Shown: positions 26,488-32,977 of the stretch, in pieces
How positions within the stretch are numbered: the stretch's first letter is position 1
Layout: every line of letters starts with the position of its first letter
NCBI GenBank assembly: GCA_038924245.1
Contig: JBCKVB010000001.1
Location: forward strand, 15,722-79,721
DNA from: SURF-13 sp038924245
GTDB taxonomy: Bacteria; Pseudomonadota; Gammaproteobacteria; SURF-13
DNA length: 64,000 nt
Direction: 5' to 3'
Made by a program: the position numbers and the translations under genes
The notes under the pieces: generated by a model
Databases searched by the model: none
What the model was told of the DNA's origin: nothing
What the model saw: the letters and a program-made list of their open reading frames with translations, nothing else

Positions 26488-27045
26488 ATGGCCCTTAAAG
26501 CAACCATTTTCAAAGCCGAACTGCAAATCGCCGACATGGACCGTCACTACTACCACGACCATGCCCTCACCCTCGCCCGCCACTCATCGGAAACCGACGA
26601 GCGCATGATGGTGCGCTTATTGGCCTTTGCCCTGCACGCCCATGAGGCATTGGCATTTGGCAAAGGGCTGAGCGCCGACGACGAGCCCGATCTCTGGCAA
26701 AAGGATTTAACTGGCGTCATCGAAACCTGGATAGACGTAGGCCAACCCGACGAAAAACGCATCCGCAAAGCCTGCGGCCGCGCCAACCAGGTATTCATCT
26801 ACACCTATGGCGGCCGCAGCGCCGACATCTGGTGGGAACAAAACAGCGGCAACCTCGAACGGATCAAAAATCTGACCGTGATGAACCTGCCACTGGACAC
26901 CAGCCGAGCCTTAGCGAAGCTGGCGCGGCTCAAGATGCAGTTACATTGCACCGTTCAGGATGGACAGATTTGGCTGGCCGATAACGATGACCGGGTGCAG
27001 ATCGAACTGGCGACGGTAAAAACCCCATCGGCCTCTCTTCGCTGA
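26488..27045 (+). CDS. yaeQ: YaeQ family protein
   Basis: A 185-aa protein starting MALKATIFKAELQIADMDRHYY. An earlier in-frame start at 26422 lies inside the palindromic repeat and is not used. Conserved blocks include LTLARHSSETDERMMVRLLAFALHA, DLWQKDLTGVIETWIDVGQP and IYTYGGR. The length equals E. coli YaeQ (181 aa). The YaeQ fold is related to PD-(D/E)XK nucleases, and its physiological role is unclear. It is the last ordinary gene before the toxin-antitoxin island. Confidence 0.93.
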   Translation: MALKATIFKAELQIADMDRHYYHDHALTLARHSSETDERMMVRLLAFALHAHEALAFGKGLSADDEPDLWQKDLTGVIETWIDVGQPDEKRIRKACGRANQVFIYTYGGRSADIWWEQNSGNLERIKNLTVMNLPLDTSRALAKLARLKMQLHCTVQDGQIWLADNDDRVQIELATVKTPSASLR

Positions 27046-27053
27046 CGCGGCCT

Positions 27054-27098
27054 CAAGGCGGCGGATGATAAAATGCCAAAAGGTAAGACGCGCCCCTT
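27054..27098 (+). repeat. direct repeat, left copy, flanking the HigBA-like cassette
   Basis: CAAGGCGGCGGATGATAAAA followed by TGCCAAAAGGTAAGACG matches 27950-27994 at about 40 of 45 positions in the same orientation. It lies right after yaeQ and may mark the insertion boundary of the cassette. Confidence 0.6.
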
Positions 27099-27118
27099 TT
27101 TTATTTCTCGAACGCACC

Positions 27119-27147
27119 TTGTAAATATGTCAATTTGGACATATACT
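27119..27147 (+). promoter_or_regulatory. promoter and operator of the HigBA-like pair
   Basis: TTGTAA (27119-27124) and TATACT (27142-27147) have a 17-base spacer. The spacer is almost filled by the inverted repeat ATATGTC-6-GACATAT (27125-27144). Repressor binding there would cover both promoter elements, the classic autoregulation geometry of type II toxin-antitoxin operons. Confidence 0.75.
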
Positions 27148-27154
27148 TAGACCA

Positions 27155-27487
27155 ATGAGTAGGCAGAGCAAGCCGTTGGTGTGGCTGCATGGCGAAGTCA
27201 AAACGCCACCTTTTTCCGCCGCCGCAAGAATTGAAGTGGGTGTTTTAATGCGACGCCTTCAAGAGGGTGCCAATATATCGCTGCCGCATGCAAGGCCAAT
27301 ACCCACCATCGGCCGCGGTTGTCATGAATTAAGAATCCCCGACGAAAATCGCACTTGGCGCATTGTGTACTACGTTGATACGGTAGCCATCGTCATTCTT
27401 GATGTGTTTGCCAAAACGACAAGCCAAACGCCTCAGACGGTAATTGACGTTTGCAAGGCGAGACTGAAACGCTATAAATCAATTTAG
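27155..27487 (+). CDS. RelE/HigB-type (Gp49-like) toxin
   Basis: A 110-aa phage-derived Gp49/HigB-family protein with the motifs LPHARPIPTIGRGCHELRI, RTWRIVYYVDTVAIVILDVF and KTTSQTPQTVIDVCKARL. Relatives are RelE-fold mRNA interferases that cut ribosome-bound messages. The basic residues typical of the active site (R and K near RTWRIVYY, FAKTTSQTP) are retained. It precedes the antitoxin gene, as is usual for higBA, and shares the operator promoter at 27119-27147. The toxin function is inferred from the family and the pairing. Confidence 0.88.
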   Translation: MSRQSKPLVWLHGEVKTPPFSAAARIEVGVLMRRLQEGANISLPHARPIPTIGRGCHELRIPDENRTWRIVYYVDTVAIVILDVFAKTTSQTPQTVIDVCKARLKRYKSI

Positions 27488-27503
27488 CATGAGGGTAAAT
27501 GTC

Positions 27504-27833
27504 ATGAGTACTGACAAATTAAAGCGTCTCCGAGCCGCTGGCTGGAAAGTCGGCAGCGCAGAGGATTTTCTGCAATTAAGTGATGAAGAGGCGCGGCTCG
27601 TCGCACTCAAGCTCGCGCTGATTAGCGCGGTAAAAAAATCGCGCATCAAACGTAAACTCTCGCAAACTGACCTTGCGCAACGCATGAAATCGAGTCAATC
27701 GCGCATTGCTAAAATTGAAGCGGGCGATTCTTCAGTTTCGCTAGATTTGATCGTACGTGCGCTCATCGCAAGCGGCGCAACAACGCGCGATATTCAGGCG
27801 GCGTTTACGTCAAAAGAACGGATGGCGGCCTAA
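27504..27833 (+). CDS. XRE-type helix-turn-helix antitoxin
   Basis: A 109-aa protein with an N-terminal leader (LKRLRAAGWKVGSAEDFLQLSDEEARLV) found in many HigA-like antitoxins, and a HTH_XRE domain (KRKLSQTDLAQRMKSSQSRIAKIEAGD). The start at 27504 is preferred to the ATG at 27489 because AGGG lies 8 bases upstream. It begins 17 bases after the toxin stop. The protein should neutralise the toxin and, through the HTH, repress the palindromic promoter at 27119-27147. Confidence 0.88.
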   Translation: MSTDKLKRLRAAGWKVGSAEDFLQLSDEEARLVALKLALISAVKKSRIKRKLSQTDLAQRMKSSQSRIAKIEAGDSSVSLDLIVRALIASGATTRDIQAAFTSKERMAA

Positions 27834-27949
27834 CTGTTGCAGCAGCAACGAATACCGCGTTTTGGCCACGCTCGACGCGCACCAACACCATGAAGCTCGG
27901 CATCATGCGCGAAGCTCGACTTGCATTACGCGACCGTAAGACGTCTTAT

Positions 27950-27994
27950 CAAGGCGGTGGAAGATAAAATGTCATAAGGCAAGATGTGCCCCCT
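27950..27994 (+). repeat. direct repeat, right copy, flanking the HigBA-like cassette
   Basis: CAAGGCGGTGGAAGATAAAA followed by TGTCATAAGGCAAGATG repeats 27054-27098. The stretch 27834-27949 before it has no visible gene. Confidence 0.6.
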
Positions 27995-28004
27995 TTCCCC
28001 CACG

Positions 28005-28442
28005 TCAGGTGCGGGCATGGTTTTTCAGCCAGTCCGCAGGGCTTAAGCAAGTGATGGCCGCAGGGGAACGTCCAAGCATTTCCTTGTCCAGGGTAATCAG
28101 GGGAGCGCTCATGCGGCGCGCGAGGGCGACATAAAGGGCATCAGCGCCGCGCAGGAACAAGTTTTGTGCAATGGCCTCGGCACTCGATGCCAAGTCGGAG
28201 TCAACAGGATAAAGCTCAATTTCCAGGAGGGCGCGCATTTCGCGGATGACCCGCGCGGCGTAATCAGGATTGCGCGTCGGGCGGGAAAATGCGCCTGCTA
28301 TTTCGACGAACAATGTCGCCGGAGAACATAAAGTGACGGGGTGGGCAACGGTTGCTTCGAGAAAATCCGCGCTGACCGAGTGCGCCGGCTCATTTTTCTT
28401 GAATGCCGCGACCAGAACGGATGCGTCAATAACAACGCGCAT
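28005..28442 (-). CDS. VapC-like PIN-domain ribonuclease toxin
   Basis: A 145-aa PIN-domain protein starting MRVVIDASVLVAAFKK. The PIN acidic residues appear in VIDASVLV, in FVEIAGAFSR, in RGADALYVALARR and in LITLDKEML. Toxins of this family cleave tRNA or rRNA with a metal-dependent active site. An upstream in-frame start (28568) lies inside the antitoxin gene and is rejected. The start overlaps the antitoxin 3' end by 17 bases, giving coupled translation. Confidence 0.9.
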   Translation of the reverse strand: MRVVIDASVLVAAFKKNEPAHSVSADFLEATVAHPVTLCSPATLFVEIAGAFSRPTRNPDYAARVIREMRALLEIELYPVDSDLASSAEAIAQNLFLRGADALYVALARRMSAPLITLDKEMLGRSPAAITCLSPADWLKNHART

Positions 28443-28701
28443 CGCGGTCTTCTTGAAGCTGCTGCAAGGCCGATTTTTTACTTTTCCAGGCAATTGCGTT
28501 TTGCTCGGCAAATTTTTCCAGCTTGGTGCGGAACGCCTTGGCGCGTGCCTGTTGCGGCTTGGCTGCAACCCCAGACGGCGCGCCTTTTAGTTCCCGCTCC
28601 ACCGCCGCAGTCACCAACTGCTTCAGCGTCTGACCCCGCATCAAGGCGGCAGCCTTCACCGCACGGAATAGTTCATCGGGCATTTCAATAGTGGTTTTCA
28701 T
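28426..28701 (-). CDS. VapB-like ribbon-helix-helix antitoxin
   Basis: A 91-aa protein starting MKTTIEMPDELFRAVKAAAL. This is a ribbon-helix-helix N-terminus followed by RGQTLKQLVTAAVERELKG and a charged, disordered C-terminus that would bind the toxin. The start at 28701 is used because the earlier in-frame methionine (28734) gives no RHH match. It precedes the PIN toxin on the same strand, as in vapBC operons, and lies 36 bases from a promoter holding a perfect 22-base palindrome. Confidence 0.87.
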   Translation of the reverse strand: MKTTIEMPDELFRAVKAAALMRGQTLKQLVTAAVERELKGAPSGVAAKPQQARAKAFRTKLEKFAEQNAIAWKSKKSALQQLQEDRDARCY

Positions 28702-28736
28702 GTCATCTTTCCAACAAACGTTCAGGGTGCACAAGC

Positions 28737-28766
28737 ATCATACCCATAAATATGGGTATGTATCAA
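28737..28766 (-). promoter_or_regulatory. promoter and operator of the VapBC pair
   Basis: On the vapB strand TTGATA (28761-28766) and TATGAT (28737-28742) are 18 bases apart. The perfect palindrome CATACCCATA-2-TATGGGTATG (28739-28760) spans the spacer and overlaps the -10. A VapB/VapC complex bound there would shut off the promoter. Confidence 0.78.
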
Positions 28767-28790
28767 GCCGCCAGCCTGGCCCCTTTTTAC

Positions 28791-29057
28791 TTATCGGTAA
28801 ATTTCGCGCCGGTTGCCGACCTGCACCACAAGGACGCGCAAAGCGCCATCCTGAATGTCGCAAATCACCCGGCAATCGCCCACCCGGTAACGCCAGAAGC
28901 CGCCCAGCGGGCCAGTCAATGCTTTGCCTGTGCTGCGTGGGTTTTCCAGCCCGGCGATACGCTCGTCCATGAAATCAACGATGCGCCGTGCCGTCTGCTT
29001 GTCGAGCTTGCGTAGCTGCCCCTTGGCCGTCTCGGCGTAATCAATCGTCCAGGCCAA
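28791..29057 (-). CDS. RelE/ParE-type toxin
   Basis: An 88-aa RelE-fold protein with KGQLRKLDKQTARRIVDFMDERI, GLENPRSTGKALTG, FWRYRVGDCRVICDI and the terminal VVQVGNRREIYR with its C-terminal basic cluster. This matches mRNA-interferase RelE toxins rather than gyrase-acting ParE, but the two cannot be firmly separated by eye. It overlaps the antitoxin gene by 17 bases and is read after it. Confidence 0.92.
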   Translation of the reverse strand: MAWTIDYAETAKGQLRKLDKQTARRIVDFMDERIAGLENPRSTGKALTGPLGGFWRYRVGDCRVICDIQDGALRVLVVQVGNRREIYR

Positions 29058-29268
29058 GGGCTGCTCTCACGTCTGCGGCGGAATGCACCTGTTCTTGCCC
29101 CTTGCGGACACGCTCCAGCACATCAGCAGCAAGGTAGTAGTCCTCCATTTCCTCGATGCCCTGCTCGATGATTTCGCGCAGGTAGTACGCCTTTGTGCGC
29201 CCGGTATGGGATGCGAGGTAGGCTAGCCTTTGCTCGATTTCAGGAGCGAGGCGAATCGAAGTTGCCAT
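29041..29268 (-). CDS. RelB-like ribbon-helix-helix antitoxin
   Basis: A 75-aa protein. It opens MATSIRLAPEIEQRLAYLAS, a RHH of the RelB/StbD/DUF6290 kind, continues TKAYYLREIIEQGIEEMEDYYLA, and ends with an acidic, toxin-binding tail. The ATG at 29268 has TTGGAGGCTCTGAC just before it. It lies first in a two-gene operon with the RelE toxin and under a promoter with an internal palindrome. Confidence 0.9.
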   Translation of the reverse strand: MATSIRLAPEIEQRLAYLASHTGRTKAYYLREIIEQGIEEMEDYYLAADVLERVRKGQEQVHSAADVRAALGLDD

Positions 29269-29281
29269 GTCAGAGCCTCCA

Positions 29282-29310
29282 ATTAAATACGTGTATTCAC
29301 TGTATCACAA
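29282..29310 (-). promoter_or_regulatory. promoter and operator of the RelBE pair
   Basis: On the relB strand TTGTGA (29305-29310) and TTTAAT (29282-29287) are 17 bases apart. The inverted repeat AATAC-2-GTATT (29286-29297) overlaps the -10 and spacer. Confidence 0.65.
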
Positions 29311-29423
29311 CACCGTTGTCTTGACCAGCCGGTGCTGCCTCGCGCCGGTTCTATGACCTCGCGCGCTGCACGCTGCTTTTAGAGCTTGCGGCGCGCCCGC
29401 GGCAAACCCACCACCCCGGCGAA

Positions 29424-29690
29424 GTGCTGCGGAAAGACGTGCTACCCGCCTTGGGCATCACCCAAACGGAATTTGCCAGCCGGCTGGGGGTATCGCGCCT
29501 CACCGTGTCGGAACTGCTGCACGAAAAGCGCGCCCTATCCCCGGATATGGCGGTACGCCTGGGCAAGCTGCTCAACACCACCCCGGAAAGCTGGCTGAGA
29601 ATGCAATACGCCGTGGACTTGTGGGAGTTGACCCACGGCGAGAACGCCAAACGGTATCGAGGCATCAAGCCGCTGGAAATGGCGGCCTAA
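29424..29690 (+). CDS. orphan HigA-family antitoxin, 5' region altered
   Basis: 88 aa from a GTG, with the helix-turn-helix DVLPALGITQTEFASRLGVSRLTVSELLHEKRALSPDMAVRLGK and the HigA C-terminus TTPESWLRMQYAVDLWE. The typical HigA leader (HPGEVLR) can be read in frame just upstream (29399-29430, ...THHPGEVLRKD). However, the upstream codons show no start with a Shine-Dalgarno, and no toxin gene precedes it. It is therefore an orphan, possibly N-terminally fused to foreign sequence. Its 3' 145 bases are duplicated exactly at 31312-31456. Confidence 0.75.
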   Translation: MLRKDVLPALGITQTEFASRLGVSRLTVSELLHEKRALSPDMAVRLGKLLNTTPESWLRMQYAVDLWELTHGENAKRYRGIKPLEMAA

Positions 29691-29725
29691 GTTTCGCCAA
29701 GTGATAAAGGGTTGCGTCCACTTTG
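29581..29725 (+). repeat. 145-base exact duplication, copy 1 (higA 3' end plus spacer)
   Basis: It runs from CCCCGGAAAGCTGGCTGAG to GTTGCGTCCACTTTG and is identical, as far as I can compare by eye, to 31312-31456. It includes the end of the orphan higA and 35 bases beyond its stop. Confidence 0.85.
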
Positions 29726-29732
29726 TTTAGCT

Positions 29733-29873
29733 CCGCGGTCATCAACAAGCGCGCTGGCGGCATGGGTTTGATCTCCGGACGCAAGGCGTTCCAGAGGCCG
29801 CTGAAGGATGGCGCTGAGTTGCTGCACGCGATAACAGGATGTGTACCTGGAAAAGGTCGTGACCGTCGCGTGA
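29733..29873 (+). pseudogene. 3' fragment of class I fructose-bisphosphate aldolase, copy 1
   Basis: In frame it reads AVINKRAGGMGLISGRKAFQ, RPLKDGAELLHAI, then (after one extra A at about 29832) QDVYLEKVVTVA and stop. This is the C-terminus of DhnA/FbaB-type class I aldolase. Only about 46 codons remain, without a start, and the frame is broken by one base. A second, intact-frame copy lies at 31062-31211. The stretch 29874-29922 between it and the panA promoter carries no gene. Confidence 0.7.
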
Positions 29874-29922
29874 CGGGCGTAGCGCGTGCAGCGTGGATAC
29901 TTCCAAGGCGGAACACTTTTTC

Positions 29923-29957
29923 TTAGAATAGCCGTCCAGATGTGCTAAACTTAGCAC
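29923..29957 (+). promoter_or_regulatory. promoter with palindromic operator for the Panacea operon
   Basis: TTAGAA (29923-29928) and TAAACT (29946-29951) have a 17-base spacer. The perfect inverted repeat GTGCTAA-2-TTAGCAC (29942-29957) covers the -10. This suggests autorepression of the operon starting at 30026. The promoter match itself is moderate. Confidence 0.6.
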
Positions 29958-30025
29958 GTAAGCGGCTGACATATTGCCGAATGCAGGTCAGATCGTAAAC
30001 CGATCTCTTAGGAAGGAGCCAAGCT

Positions 30026-30589
30026 ATGCCACAGGTCGCCAGAGCCGAAGCCCTCATGCCCTCACAAATCAAGTTCCATTTCGATCCAGAAAAAGCCGTA
30101 GAGGTGATTCTCTACATCGCTAATCGTGTTGCCGATACGGGCTTTCACCGCATTTCCAAAATTCTTTATTTCTCCGACCGGGATCATTTGGCGAAGTACG
30201 GGCGCTTCATCTGTGGCGACAGTTATGTCGCCATGAAGCATGGCCCAGTCCCGAGCGGTACTTACGATATCCTCAAGCACGTACGCGGTGATGGTTTACC
30301 GTGCCTTGTTCCCCATGCCGCTGAATCCTTCAGCGTCGAAAACGGCAACAGAGTTATTCCACTCAAAGACGCTGACCTCGGCGTGCTGAGCGACTCTGAA
30401 AGAGAATGCCTGGATGCGGCGATTACCAAGTATGGAAAAATGCCGTTCAAGAAACTCACCGAACTGAGTCACGACAGGGCGTGGAATTCGGCCGATGAGA
30501 ACGAGTTCATCGAGGTAGAACAGATCGTCGCCACGCTACCAGACACCAAGCATTTGCTGGAACATCTCGCCAATCCCTACCCCGATTAA
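30026..30589 (+). CDS. Panacea-domain (SocA/GepA-like, DUF4065) antitoxin
   Basis: A 187-aa protein. The core reads FHFDPEKAVEVILYIANR, FHRISKILYFSDRDHLAKYGR and SYVAMKHGPVPSGTYDILKHV, a strong match to the Panacea/DUF4065 domain (residues about 15-130). The tail includes LTELSHDRAWNSADENE. Panacea proteins act as antitoxins against many unrelated toxins. The start at 30026 is chosen because AGGAAGGAGCC precedes it. No helix-turn-helix is obvious, though a palindromic operator lies in the promoter. The partner gene begins 7 bases after the stop. Confidence 0.9.
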   Translation: MPQVARAEALMPSQIKFHFDPEKAVEVILYIANRVADTGFHRISKILYFSDRDHLAKYGRFICGDSYVAMKHGPVPSGTYDILKHVRGDGLPCLVPHAAESFSVENGNRVIPLKDADLGVLSDSERECLDAAITKYGKMPFKKLTELSHDRAWNSADENEFIEVEQIVATLPDTKHLLEHLANPYPD

Positions 30590-30595
30590 GCCGAC

Positions 30596-31054
30596 GTGCA
30601 AGTCTGGGATCGTCTTCCACCAGAGGAGCAGCGCAAATACATCAGCGCACGTCTGACACCCGGCCGGGTGCTACTGCTTTACTGCGACTTCACAATACCG
30701 CCGAAGGACAAGTTTCTCGTCCTTGCCTGCATCGAACCGGAACCGTTGTTTCTGGTCATTAACTCCCAACTATCCGAGTTCATACGAAAACGGGAATGGT
30801 TGCTTCAATGCCAAGTCAGCATCAAACATGAAGACCATCCATTTCTTAAACACCATTCCTACATAGACTGTACGAGCGCCCACAAAGTCACATCGCGTGA
30901 CATCTATGAACAACTCGAAAAGGACATCAAAAAGGTAAAAGACGAAATCAGCAAAGACACCCGCGATCAGATTCGCGCCGCCGTTAAATTCTCGAAGACA
31001 CTGCCTGCCAGACACAAATTAGACATCCTGGCTGCGTTAGGTCAAAACACCTGA
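30596..31054 (+). CDS. unrecognised partner of the Panacea protein, candidate toxin
   Basis: A 152-aa protein from a GTG, with no family I can name. Two short beta-strand-like stretches (GRVLLLYCDFT, DKFLVLACIEPEPLFLVINSQ) lead into HPFLKHHSYIDCTSAHKVTS. A highly charged helix follows (DIYEQLEKDIKKVKDEISKDTRDQIRAAVKF). The N-terminal half is faintly like the small barrel of MazF/PemK toxins, but this is only an impression. It has no signal peptide or membrane segment. Because it follows the Panacea gene by 6 bases, it is the likely toxin (PanT position). It is AT-richer than the core genes, consistent with transfer. Confidence 0.6.
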   Translation: MQVWDRLPPEEQRKYISARLTPGRVLLLYCDFTIPPKDKFLVLACIEPEPLFLVINSQLSEFIRKREWLLQCQVSIKHEDHPFLKHHSYIDCTSAHKVTSRDIYEQLEKDIKKVKDEISKDTRDQIRAAVKFSKTLPARHKLDILAALGQNT

Positions 31055-31061
31055 TGCACAG

Positions 31062-31211
31062 GCGGTGCGCACCGCGGTCATCAACAAGCGCGCGGACGGT
31101 ATGGGGTTGATCTCAGGACGCAAGGCGTTCCAGGGGCCGCTGAAGGGTGGCGTTGAACTGCTGCACGCGATACAGGATGTGTATTTTGAACAAGCGGTCA
31201 CCATCGCGTGA
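31062..31211 (+). pseudogene. 3' fragment of class I fructose-bisphosphate aldolase, copy 2
   Basis: 50 codons reading AVRTAVINKRADGMGLISGR, KAFQGPLKGGVELLHAIQ, DVYFEQAVTIA and stop, the C-terminus of a DhnA/FbaB-type class I aldolase. No start or upstream part exists: it begins directly after the Panacea partner gene. It is roughly 85 percent identical to copy 1 at 29733-29873, so the two are diverged relatives rather than a fresh duplication. Confidence 0.7.
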
Positions 31212-31217
31212 TGCATG

Positions 31218-31288
31218 CAGGGCCGTAGCGCCGAATGGTTAACTTCCACATTCGGCGCAATGCCATTCGGTTATTGCGCCTACCGCGC
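31218..31288 (+). repeat. pair of hairpins before the higA fragment
   Basis: CGCCGAATG...CATTCGGCG (31229-31257) and GCGCAATG...ATTGCGC (31256-31279) are adjacent palindromes. They have no coding content and join the aldolase fragment to the higA fragment. Confidence 0.5.
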
Positions 31289-31421
31289 TGCTGCACGAAA
31301 AGCGCGCCCTACCCCGGAAAGCTGGCTGAGAATGCAATACGCCGTGGACTTGTGGGAGTTGACCCACGGCGAGAACGCCAAACGGTATCGAGGCATCAAG
31401 CCGCTGGAAATGGCGGCCTAA
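31289..31421 (+). pseudogene. higA 3' fragment with internal deletion
   Basis: GCTGCTGCACGAAAAGCGCG then a jump to CCCCGGAAAGCTGGCTGAG. Compared with 29424-29690, about 53 bases between two CCCCGG motifs are missing, so the helix-turn-helix is lost and only the C-terminus (PESWLRMQYAVDLWE...) remains. The 5' half of the gene is absent. Confidence 0.75.
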
Positions 31422-31456
31422 GTTTCGCCAAGTGATAAAGGGTTGCGTCCACTTTG
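31312..31456 (+). repeat. 145-base exact duplication, copy 2
   Basis: Same as 29581-29725. Just beyond it, 31481-31498 carries a partial third copy of the terminal AAAGGGTTGCGTC motif. Between 31499 and 31673 I see no gene, only AT-rich sequence leading to the IS end. Confidence 0.85.
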
Positions 31457-31732
31457 GTCGAGGCGGTGGCATTCCAAAGAAAGGGTTGCGTCACCTTTGT
31501 GTGTGGGTAGAATCGAGCAGCAAAAGCCGGATATTTTTTTGGCAGGTCTGCTTGACAGATATAAAGTATAGGCCTGACCGCGATGATCGGCCTGAGAACA
31601 AAATTAAACTACTAAAATATCAGTATTGATTAACATTGTTCCAATTATGAGTGTTGCAAATTGCACTTTATAGTGGACCCCGAATTTGAGACAGTAGTTT
31701 AAGCTGTAGTCCGATGAAGAAGGAGTCGGGCG

Positions 31733-32026
31733 ATGAGCGGAACGAAGCGAAAAGTATTTGGGGCGGAATTCAAGGCCAAGGTGGGCCTGGAAGCGATCCA
31801 TGGGGTCAAGACACTCAACCAGATCGCGCAGGAGCACGGCGTGCATCCGGTGCAGGTAGGCCAGTGGAAGAAAGAGATATTGGAACGCGCTGGCAGCCTG
31901 TTTGAAGGCAAGCGCGGCCCCAAGGCGGTGAACGAGCACAGCGAGCCAGAGCGGCTCTACGGCGAGATCGGCCGGTTGAAGATGGAGTTGGACTGGCTCA
32001 AAAAAAAGTCCGGGTTGGGCCAGTAG
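31733..32026 (+). CDS. IS3-family transposase OrfA
   Basis: 97 aa: a helix-turn-helix (FKAKVGLEAIHGVKTLNQIAQEHGVHPVQVGQWKKEI) followed by a leucine-zipper-like coil (LYGEIGRLKMELDWLKKKS). It binds the IS ends and can be fused to OrfB by frameshifting. The run of eight A at 32000-32007 followed by G near its end is the probable slippery site. Confidence 0.92.
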   Translation: MSGTKRKVFGAEFKAKVGLEAIHGVKTLNQIAQEHGVHPVQVGQWKKEILERAGSLFEGKRGPKAVNEHSEPERLYGEIGRLKMELDWLKKKSGLGQ

Positions 32027-32061
32027 CAAGCAGGCGCGCATGGATCGAGCCTGAAGCGGTA

Positions 32062-32943
32062 ATGCCGATGGTACGGCAGTGTGAGCTGGCGGGTGTCTCC
32101 CGCGCCACGGTGTATGCGCAGCGTGTAACCCAGCCGATAATCGAACAGGACTTGGAGTTGCTGCGCCTGATCGACGAACAGTACACCCGCCGCCCGTTTT
32201 ACGGCAGCCGGAAAATGGTCTCGTTCCTGAGGGTGCAAGGCCTCCGGGTCAACCGCAAGCGTGTGCAGCGGCTGATGCGCATCCTGGGCTTGGCGGGCAC
32301 GGCGCCGGGGCCGGACACCAGCCGCCCGCACCCGCGGCACAAGGTCTATCCGTACCTGTTGCGCGGCGTGGCGGTGACGAGACCGAACCAGGTGTGGAGC
32401 ACCGACATCACCTACATCCGGCTGACGCATGGCTTCGTCTACTTGGTGGCGGTGATCGACTGGTACAGCAGAAAAGTATTGAGCTGGAGAATCAGCAACA
32501 CGCTGGACACGGCGTTCTGTGTAGACTGTTTGGAAGAAGCATTACAGCGGTATGGCAATCCTGAGATATTCAATACCGATCAGGGCTGCCAGTTCACCAG
32601 TGAGAGCTTCACTGGTGTGCTCAAAGCCAACGGCATCGCCATCAGCATGGACGGACGCGGGCGGGCACTGGACAACATCTTTGTGGAACGGCTATGGCGC
32701 AGCGTGAAATACGAAGACGTATATTTGAAAGGCTACGCCAACCCGATGGAATTGATGATCGGACTGACGGAATACTTTGTGTTTTACAATGGCGAAAGAC
32801 CGCACCAGTCGTTAGGCAACCGTACACCGGCAGAGGTATACGCGACGGCCAGCGGGGGCGGCGCAAGGATCGTAGACAAGTTCAGCAAGAATGGGGCAGC
32901 GCCATGCGGCTGCGAGCAGGACGGACAGACCAGCTTAAACTAG
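32062..32943 (+). CDS. IS3-family transposase OrfB (DDE integrase domain)
   Basis: 293 aa from an internal ATG. The frame is open back to the slippery site at 32000, so an OrfAB fusion (31733-32943) is the likely active transposase. It has an HTH_21 region (YGSRKMVSFLRVQGLRVNRKRVQRLMR) and the rve catalytic core. The acidic triad is seen in VWSTDITYI, FNTDQGCQF and VERLWRSVKYEDVY. The C-terminus NGERPHQSLGNRTPAEVY is typical. It appears intact. Confidence 0.93.
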   Translation: MPMVRQCELAGVSRATVYAQRVTQPIIEQDLELLRLIDEQYTRRPFYGSRKMVSFLRVQGLRVNRKRVQRLMRILGLAGTAPGPDTSRPHPRHKVYPYLLRGVAVTRPNQVWSTDITYIRLTHGFVYLVAVIDWYSRKVLSWRISNTLDTAFCVDCLEEALQRYGNPEIFNTDQGCQFTSESFTGVLKANGIAISMDGRGRALDNIFVERLWRSVKYEDVYLKGYANPMELMIGLTEYFVFYNGERPHQSLGNRTPAEVYATASGGGARIVDKFSKNGAAPCGCEQDGQTSLN

Positions 32944-32977
32944 ACTGATTTCTGTCTTGACGGATGGGTCCACTGTA

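Larger units (their letters stand above)
31674..32972 (+). mobile_element. IS3-family insertion sequence, complete
   Basis: About 1.3 kb with terminal inverted repeats TGGACCC/GGGTCCA, which extend outward to AGTGGACCC/GGGTCCACT. It contains orfA (31733-32026) and orfB (32062-32943) in the -1 frame with an A8G slippery run at the junction. No clear target duplication flanks it. Its right end lies inside a RelE-like toxin gene, so the insertion cut that gene. Confidence 0.9.

Noticed and set aside
31499..31673. small transcript or riboswitch between higA fragment and IS
   Set aside because: There are AT-rich stretches and a TTGACA, but no matching -10 at a sensible spacing and no conserved structure I can recognise.
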